Shown: piece after piece, positions 7,659 to 10,561 of the stretch | Numbering within the stretch: the stretch's first letter is position 1 | Layout of the letters: every line of letters starts with the position of its first letter | Source of the DNA: CAJAUT01 sp043809365 | Lineage (GTDB): Bacteria > Patescibacteriota > Microgenomatia > UBA1400 > UBA12108 | Assembly: GCA_043809365.1 (NCBI GenBank) | Contig: JAZDDW010000028.1 | Span: 1-10,561 of the forward strand | Direction: 5' to 3' | Length of the DNA: 10,561 nucleotides | Notes under the pieces: model-generated | Database searches by the model: none | Told to the model about the DNA's origin: nothing | The model's input: only the letters and a program-made list of their open reading frames with translations | Translations under genes and position numbers: made by a program

Positions 7659-8246
7659 TTACAAGTTGATTTTGGGGGATTTGGTCTCGACGGCAGAGAC
7701 GCTCGTTGCCTCTTCCATTCCCTCAACCTTCAGCCCAGCAGTCTCTTTGAAACCAAAGACTTTGGCAGCCAAATTACTGGGGAAAGTCACCACCTTGATG
7801 TTGTAGTCAGCGGAGAGATCAATCAATGTCCGCCTGGCATACATGACTTTGTCAGAGGTGTCACGGAGCTCTTCCATGAGGCCCATGACAGTGGTATTAC
7901 CTTTGAGCTCGGGGTTACTCTCAACAACTACGGCAAGACGTGGAAGCAAATCTCCGAGCATGCTAGCGGCCTGGGATTGTTTGTCGATGTTGTCTGATCC
8001 AGCGGCATCGCCGACTGATTTTCTGGCATCGGCCAGCAAGGTGAGAATTGATTTTTCGTGAGTCAAATAGCCTTTAACGCTCGCCTCGAGATTGGGGATC
8101 AGATCAGCTTGACGCTTGAGTTGGTTGCCGATCTCTTGGATACTGGCTTTGATGCGAGTGAGGGCGGTCTGAAAGAAGTTGTAGAGAGAAACCAGATAGA
8201 GCCCGGTTCCAACTGCGAGGATAATAAGAATTGTGATAGAGTTCAT
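7659..8246 (-). CDS. lemA: LemA family membrane protein
   Basis: A 195-residue LemA protein. One N-terminal transmembrane segment (about residues 3-24) is followed by the conserved YNFFQTALTRIKASIQEIGNQLKRQADLIPNLEASVKGY stretch and long amphipathic helices, as in the solved LemA helical fold. Later family marks are YNIKVVTFPSNLAAKVFGFKE. The biochemical role of the family is not settled; its repeated pairing with HtpX-type proteases suggests a membrane-quality or envelope role. The start is supported by a full AAGGAGG Shine-Dalgarno 4 nt upstream and a promoter with a 23-24 nt leader. It is the first gene of the lemA-htpX operon. Confidence 0.93.
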   Translation of the reverse strand: MNSITILIILAVGTGLYLVSLYNFFQTALTRIKASIQEIGNQLKRQADLIPNLEASVKGYLTHEKSILTLLADARKSVGDAAGSDNIDKQSQAASMLGDLLPRLAVVVESNPELKGNTTVMGLMEELRDTSDKVMYARRTLIDLSADYNIKVVTFPSNLAAKVFGFKETAGLKVEGMEEATSVSAVETKSPKINL

Positions 8247-8250
8247 ACAA

Positions 8251-8257
8251 CCTCCTT
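8251..8257 (-). promoter_or_regulatory. Strong Shine-Dalgarno of lemA
   Basis: AAGGAGG on the minus strand, 4 nt before the lemA ATG. It is one of only two good Shine-Dalgarno sequences in the window and fixes the lemA start. Confidence 0.85.
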
Positions 8258-8276
8258 GCTTACTAGTTACGGGGAT

Positions 8277-8305
8277 AGTATAGCAAATATATTTCCTATT
8301 GACAG
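8277..8305 (-). promoter_or_regulatory. lemA-htpX promoter with extended -10
   Basis: The minus strand reads CTGTCA (8305-8300), a 17 nt spacer, then TATACT (8282-8277) preceded directly by TGC, an extended -10. The -10 hexamer matches the consensus at 5 of 6 positions and the -35 at 4 of 6. The predicted start near 8270 gives a leader of about 24 nt that contains the lemA Shine-Dalgarno. Confidence 0.65.
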
Positions 8306-8328
8306 GATAGATTTATTTGGTTTATATT
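8299..8328 (+). promoter_or_regulatory. Promoter of the PD-(D/E)XK gene, leaderless geometry
   Basis: A perfect TTGACA (8299-8304), an 18 nt spacer and TATATT (8323-8328). The ATG at 8335 begins 6 nt after the -10 box, just where transcription should start, and there is no Shine-Dalgarno. The -35 box overlaps the lemA -35 box on the other strand, sharing the bases TTGACAG. Confidence 0.65.
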
Positions 8329-8334
8329 TGGGTT

Positions 8335-8748
8335 ATGTTTACCTCAAACTGGAAGGGACAGTTGGCGGTCAGTAAGGCACAAGTTAGAGCAATTGAGCTT
8401 GGATACTTTCCATCTGTTCCAGTTATGGATTGTCGTTATGACTTAGTTTTAGAAGATAAAAATTTTAAATTGTGGAGAGTTCAAGTTAAATATGCTAATG
8501 GTAAACCTGCGAATGCCATCGGATCAGTAATCGTAAAATTGGCCTATGAAACTAGGCAACGAAGACACGTCTATACTTACAGTGAGTGTGAAGTTGATGC
8601 ATTGGTGGTTTATATTCCTAAAATTGATAAATTATGTTGGTTTCCATGTACCGCATTTGTAGGCAAAAAAATCTTGTGTGTGAGGATCGAACCATCACTA
8701 AATAATCAGAAGTCCAAAATTTATTATGCACATGATTATTTTTGGTGA
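8335..8748 (+). CDS. Small PD-(D/E)XK nuclease-like protein (PDDEXK_5 / I-Ssp6803I-like)
   Basis: A 137-residue protein resembling the stand-alone PD-(D/E)XK family that includes the homing endonuclease I-Ssp6803I. It opens with NWKGQLAVSKAQVRAIELGY, a helix like the family's KG-x-x-E N terminus. The core is DCRYDLVLED with Asp36, then LWRVQVKYANG with Gln50 and Lys52 (a QxK form of the ExK half-motif). Then come a YSECEVDALVVYIPKIDKLCWFP strand block and a C-terminal YYAHDYFW. The ATG at 8335 is preferred; a TTG at 8317 would place the -10 box inside the coding region. Three 60-base stretches counted inside the gene average 38% G+C, against 50-58% in stretches of dnaE and gatB, suggesting acquisition from elsewhere. 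No intron is associated with it, and tRNA-Asp just downstream is intact. Target and role are unknown. Confidence 0.75.
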   Translation: MFTSNWKGQLAVSKAQVRAIELGYFPSVPVMDCRYDLVLEDKNFKLWRVQVKYANGKPANAIGSVIVKLAYETRQRRHVYTYSECEVDALVVYIPKIDKLCWFPCTAFVGKKILCVRIEPSLNNQKSKIYYAHDYFW

Positions 8749-8756
8749 TTGTGTAG

Positions 8757-8762
8757 TAAAAT
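8757..8762 (+). promoter_or_regulatory. Possible -10 box for tRNA-Asp
   Basis: TAAAAT lies 11 nt before the tRNA 5' end, a reasonable distance for a tRNA promoter. No convincing -35 box was found, and the tRNA could instead be processed from the transcript of the gene ending at 8748. Confidence 0.3.
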
Positions 8763-8773
8763 ACTCTACGCGA

Positions 8774-8848
8774 GGGGCTGTAGCGCAGCTGGTCTAACGC
8801 GCCTCCCTGTCACGGAGGAAACCACGGGTTCGAATCCCGTCAGCCTCG
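8774..8848 (+). tRNA. tRNA-Asp (anticodon GTC)
   Basis: The cloverleaf was folded by eye. Acceptor GGGGCTG (8774-8780) pairs with CAGCCTC (8841-8847), with one G-T wobble, and the discriminator is G. TA occupies positions 8-9. Anticodon stem CCTCC/GGAGG encloses loop CTGTCAC with anticodon GTC at 8809-8811. T arm CGGG-TTCGAAT-CCCG. CCA is not encoded. It follows the PD-(D/E)XK gene by 25 nt. The G73 discriminator and G34-U35-C36 anticodon fit aspartate identity. Confidence 0.97.
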
Positions 8849-9070
8849 CTATCTCATAAAAACTACTGTATTACACGGTTTGTGCGTGCAGTGGTAGCCA
8901 CCATCTGTAAAATAATGTTCAAGAGTGGTTTGGTGTACTGCACAAATTAGAGCATCGACACAAGCAAGCTGATCTAGATCAACCAATATCTTTCCTGCTT
9001 CTACCCTGAATCTGCTGTAGTATGCGGCGCGTCTACTTACCTGAACATCATCTAAAGTTCTAAGATTCAT
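8849..9070 (-). CDS. Small hypothetical protein, Cys/His-rich C-terminal half
   Basis: A 73-residue ORF with no family I recognise. The stop codon abuts the last base of tRNA-Asp on the opposite strand. The N-terminal half is basic (VSRRAAYYSRFRVEAGK). The C-terminal half carries C37, C43, H46, H52, H60, C61, H63 and C66, ending in an HCTHKPC cluster that could bind a metal. There is no Shine-Dalgarno, but an extended -10 (TGATATGAT) ends 6 nt before the ATG. The ORF fills the only otherwise empty interval here and its codon choice looks ordinary, but it is short enough to be chance. Confidence 0.45.
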   Translation of the reverse strand: MNLRTLDDVQVSRRAAYYSRFRVEAGKILVDLDQLACVDALICAVHQTTLEHYFTDGGYHCTHKPCNTVVFMR

Positions 9071-9076
9071 AATTAT

Positions 9077-9085
9077 ATCATATCA
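9077..9085 (-). promoter_or_regulatory. Extended -10 before the 73-residue ORF, leaderless geometry
   Basis: The minus strand reads TGA-TATGAT (9085-9077), followed by 6 nt and the ATG at 9070. A second extended -10, TGA-TATAAT, overlaps it at 9080-9072, but would start transcription inside the ORF. No good -35 box is at the right distance. Confidence 0.4.
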
Positions 9086-9103
9086 AGAAGGTCAAGTTAA
9101 TGA

Positions 9104-9133
9104 TTGACACGCCCCATAGGGATTTGCTATGGT
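9104..9133 (+). promoter_or_regulatory. Promoter of the LysM gene with extended -10
   Basis: A perfect TTGACA (9104-9109), an 18 nt spacer and TATGGT (9128-9133) preceded by TGC (extended -10). The predicted start is near 9140, leaving a leader of about 35 nt that holds the Shine-Dalgarno of the LysM gene. Confidence 0.65.
9114..9132. repeat. Inverted repeat in the LysM promoter, possible operator
   Basis: CCATAG (9114-9119) and its exact complement CTATGG (9127-9132) are separated by 7 nt. The repeat spans the spacer and overlaps the -10 box, a position where a repressor would block the promoter. It is short, so chance is possible. Confidence 0.35.
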
Positions 9134-9164
9134 GGTCATAGAGATTATTTTCCTGCCCGGAATA

Positions 9165-9170
9165 AAGGAG
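9165..9170 (+). promoter_or_regulatory. Shine-Dalgarno of the LysM gene
   Basis: AAGGAG ends 4 nt before the ATG at 9175 and supports that start. Confidence 0.8.
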
Positions 9171-9174
9171 ACCT

Positions 9175-9756
9175 ATGGAAACTAAACTTAAGCAGTTGCT
9201 GAAAACTATCAAGCTGAATGAATCGATGCTATCGATGCTGTTTGGCATTGTCACGGTAATCCTGATTGGAGTACTCGTATTTCGGATGTATAAAGTGGCT
9301 AAGCCAGAGATAACTACCGAAGCAGATAATACTGAAGTGGCGACGGAAAAGGTGGGAGAGGTAGAAGTTGAGGTGAAGGAAGATGGAAAGAAGTACCCGG
9401 CCGAGTTGCCAGAGACAGTAAAGGTGGCTCCAGGAGATCATCTCTGGAAGATTGCCGAGCAATATTACGGATCTGGCTATAACTGGGTTGAGATTGCCAA
9501 AGCGAATGAATTAAAGGATCCAAGTAGGATTACTGTGGGTCAAGAACTAAAACTGCCTAAAGTGGCTGTGATTCAACCCAAGGTGGCGGAACAGATTGAG
9601 GGAGAGAGTTATACTGTAGTTAAGGGAGATAATCTTTGGAATATCTCTGTACGGGCTTACGGTGATGGGTATAAGTGGAGCGAAGTGGCAAATTTTAATG
9701 AACTGAAAACTCCCAATTACATCGAAGTGGGGCAAGTGATAAAATTACCGAGGTGA
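9175..9756 (+). CDS. Membrane-anchored protein with two LysM domains
   Basis: A 193-residue envelope protein. Short basic N terminus (KLKQLLKTIK), one transmembrane segment at about 17-38, then a charged Glu-rich linker (about 45-75). Two LysM domains follow: about 81-129 (VKVAPGDHLWKIAEQYYGSG ... ITVGQELKLP) and about 146-192 (YTVVKGDNLWNISVRAYGDG ... IEVGQVIKLP). LysM domains bind N-acetylglucosamine-containing polymers such as peptidoglycan, so the protein probably ties the membrane to the wall; no hydrolase domain is present. It has its own promoter and Shine-Dalgarno. The stop is only 5 nt from the start of tRNA-Gly, so the two may share a transcript. Confidence 0.9.
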   Translation: METKLKQLLKTIKLNESMLSMLFGIVTVILIGVLVFRMYKVAKPEITTEADNTEVATEKVGEVEVEVKEDGKKYPAELPETVKVAPGDHLWKIAEQYYGSGYNWVEIAKANELKDPSRITVGQELKLPKVAVIQPKVAEQIEGESYTVVKGDNLWNISVRAYGDGYKWSEVANFNELKTPNYIEVGQVIKLPR

Positions 9757-9761
9757 TACCC

Positions 9762-9832
9762 GCGGGTATAGTACATCGGTAGTATGATTCCTTCCCAAGG
9801 AATAGAGAGGGGTTCGATTCCCCTTACCCGCT
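9762..9832 (+). tRNA. tRNA-Gly (anticodon CCC)
   Basis: Acceptor GCGGGTA (9762-9768) pairs perfectly with TACCCGC (9825-9831); discriminator T at 9832. Anticodon stem ATTCC/GGAAT encloses loop TTCCCAA with anticodon CCC at 9794-9796, reading GGG. T arm AGGGG-TTCGATT-CCCCT. CCA is not encoded. It lies 5 nt after the LysM gene and 3 nt before the stop codon of the opposing capA-like gene; no separate promoter is apparent. Confidence 0.97.
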
Positions 9833-9835
9833 CTT

Positions 9836-10561
9836 TCAGTCTGAATTTACCCAAAAGGGTTGGCCGAAGTCGCGGATGTAGACAGGTAGTTCCTCGGTGT
9901 TGACAAGATTAGAACCTTGATATGTAAAGCGCACGACCAGACCTTTTTTAGTTTCTTCACTCCAATCCTGATCAAAGACAAAGTTACCCAAAGAGTAATA
10001 GATGGGTTTGCCCTGGTAGAGTTCGTGAGATTGGACCCAGTGAGGATGGGCGCCAATAACTAGATCGGCCCCGGCCTGGATAGCGGTGTGAGCCAAGGTT
10101 ACCTGTCTTGTGGTAGGAGTTGATTGATACTCAGCCCCCCAGTGAAAAGTAACTACGACTAGGTCAGAAATAGCCCTGGCATCCCCTATTTGTTTAATCA
10201 ACTCTTTGAGAGCAACAGATCTGCTGACATCATCAAAGCTGACGAAAGACACAGAGATGGTATTTTTGGTGACTACAGCGGGTGAGCCAACTCCGGTCAC
10301 AGCAATCCCGTTCTTTTGGAGGATTTGCACAGTTTCGTCAAGCCCAGTACTGCCATAGTTAGTCGCATGATTGTTGGCAAGACTGGCGACGTCTACCCCA
10401 GCCCAGACTAAACCAGTAATATTTTGGGCACTACCGCAGAATTTCATCCCAACTGCAGTAACTGGACAATTGGCAATTAGTGGGCTTTCGAGGTTAATGT
10501 AGGTTAAATCAGACTCCTGCATAATTTTTCCGACTTGAATAAATGGCCAGATTGGATCACC
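9836..10561 (-). CDS. capA: CapA-family metallophosphatase-fold protein (5' end cut by window edge)
   Basis: C-terminal 241 residues of a protein of the poly-gamma-glutamate biosynthesis CapA family (PGA_cap, calcineurin-like phosphoesterase fold). The frame stays open to the right edge and begins GDPIWPFIQVGKIMQ, so the internal ATG at 10522 is not the start. Family motifs in order: DLTYINLESPL, GVDVASLANNHATNYG with NNH, VVVTFHWGAEYQ, GADLVIGAHPHWVQ, and YYSLGNFVFDQDW. The His residues of NNH, HWGAEY and GAHPHW are the expected metal ligands. In Bacillus, CapA helps make or export poly-gamma-glutamate, but many bacteria carry lone homologs of uncertain role; no capB or capC is visible. It converges on tRNA-Gly with a 3 nt gap and no terminator. 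Confidence 0.92.
   Translation of the reverse strand, partial: GDPIWPFIQVGKIMQESDLTYINLESPLIANCPVTAVGMKFCGSAQNITGLVWAGVDVASLANNHATNYGSTGLDETVQILQKNGIAVTGVGSPAVVTKNTISVSFVSFDDVSRSVALKELIKQIGDARAISDLVVVTFHWGAEYQSTPTTRQVTLAHTAIQAGADLVIGAHPHWVQSHELYQGKPIYYSLGNFVFDQDWSEETKKGLVVRFTYQGSNLVNTEELPVYIRDFGQPFWVNSD

Noticed and set aside
7658..7726. Upstream in-frame ATG that would extend HtpX by 23 residues
   Set aside because: The extension lies wholly over the lemA 3' end and its stop, reads as non-family sequence, and the ATG at 7657 gives a normal HtpX N terminus.
8317..8334. TTG start for the PD-(D/E)XK gene
   Set aside because: It would put the -10 box TATATT inside the coding region; ATG at 8335 fits both the family N terminus and the promoter.
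8753..8768. GTAG...CTAC hairpin before tRNA-Asp
   Set aside because: Only four base pairs around a nine-base AT-rich loop, with no run of T; it does not look like a terminator or attenuator.
9834..9844. TTCAG-T-CTGAA palindrome between tRNA-Gly and capA as a terminator
   Set aside because: A one-base loop cannot form a hairpin and no U-run follows; it overlaps the capA stop and is probably chance.
10520..10522. ATG at 10522 as the start of the capA-like gene
   Set aside because: The open frame continues to the window edge with family-like sequence (GDPIWPF), so this Met is internal.

Overview
This window is a compact, gene-dense stretch of bacterial chromosome using the standard code: TGA is a working stop, because the gatC/gatA and gatA/gatB junctions are ATGA overlaps. 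Small proteins, almost no spacer DNA, a LemA/HtpX pair, a CapA-type protein, a membrane-anchored LysM protein and a small PD-(D/E)XK protein together suggest a Candidate Phyla Radiation (Patescibacteria) genome, perhaps of the Microgenomates type. That placement is inference from gene content and style; no marker gene here proves it.

Layout. Positions 1-6726 (minus strand) read, in transcription order: a 107-residue putative cytidine-deaminase-fold protein, gatC, gatA, gatB and dnaE, which runs off the left edge. The three gat genes make the amidotransferase that corrects misacylated Glu-tRNA(Gln) and/or Asp-tRNA(Asn); dnaE is the replicative polymerase. Positions 6755-8246 (minus strand) hold lemA followed by htpX, a membrane protein and a membrane metalloprotease, with their own promoter and a strong ribosome site. 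At about 8300 a divergent promoter pair separates lemA from an AT-rich plus-strand gene for a PD-(D/E)XK nuclease-like protein, followed by tRNA-Asp(GTC). A small unknown minus-strand ORF abuts that tRNA. Then come a plus-strand gene for a membrane-anchored double-LysM protein and tRNA-Gly(CCC), which meets head-on the 3' end of a capA-like gene that runs off the right edge.

No mobile element, CRISPR array, rRNA or convincing hairpin-plus-U-tract terminator was seen, and no gene-free stretch exceeds 300 bases.

The most interesting signals are regulatory. Only lemA and the LysM gene have good Shine-Dalgarno sequences, and both also have a promoter that leaves room for a leader. Several other genes (PD-(D/E)XK gene, 73-aa ORF, dnaE, and less clearly gatC and the deaminase-like gene) lack a usable Shine-Dalgarno and have a -10-like box 6-7 nt before the ATG, the geometry expected of leaderless mRNAs. 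A nearly identical 19-20 nt element precedes both gatC and dnaE. The deaminase-like protein has a PCxxC zinc motif but a non-canonical HxxE in place of (H/C)xE. Both tRNAs sit exactly at convergent gene junctions that have no terminator.
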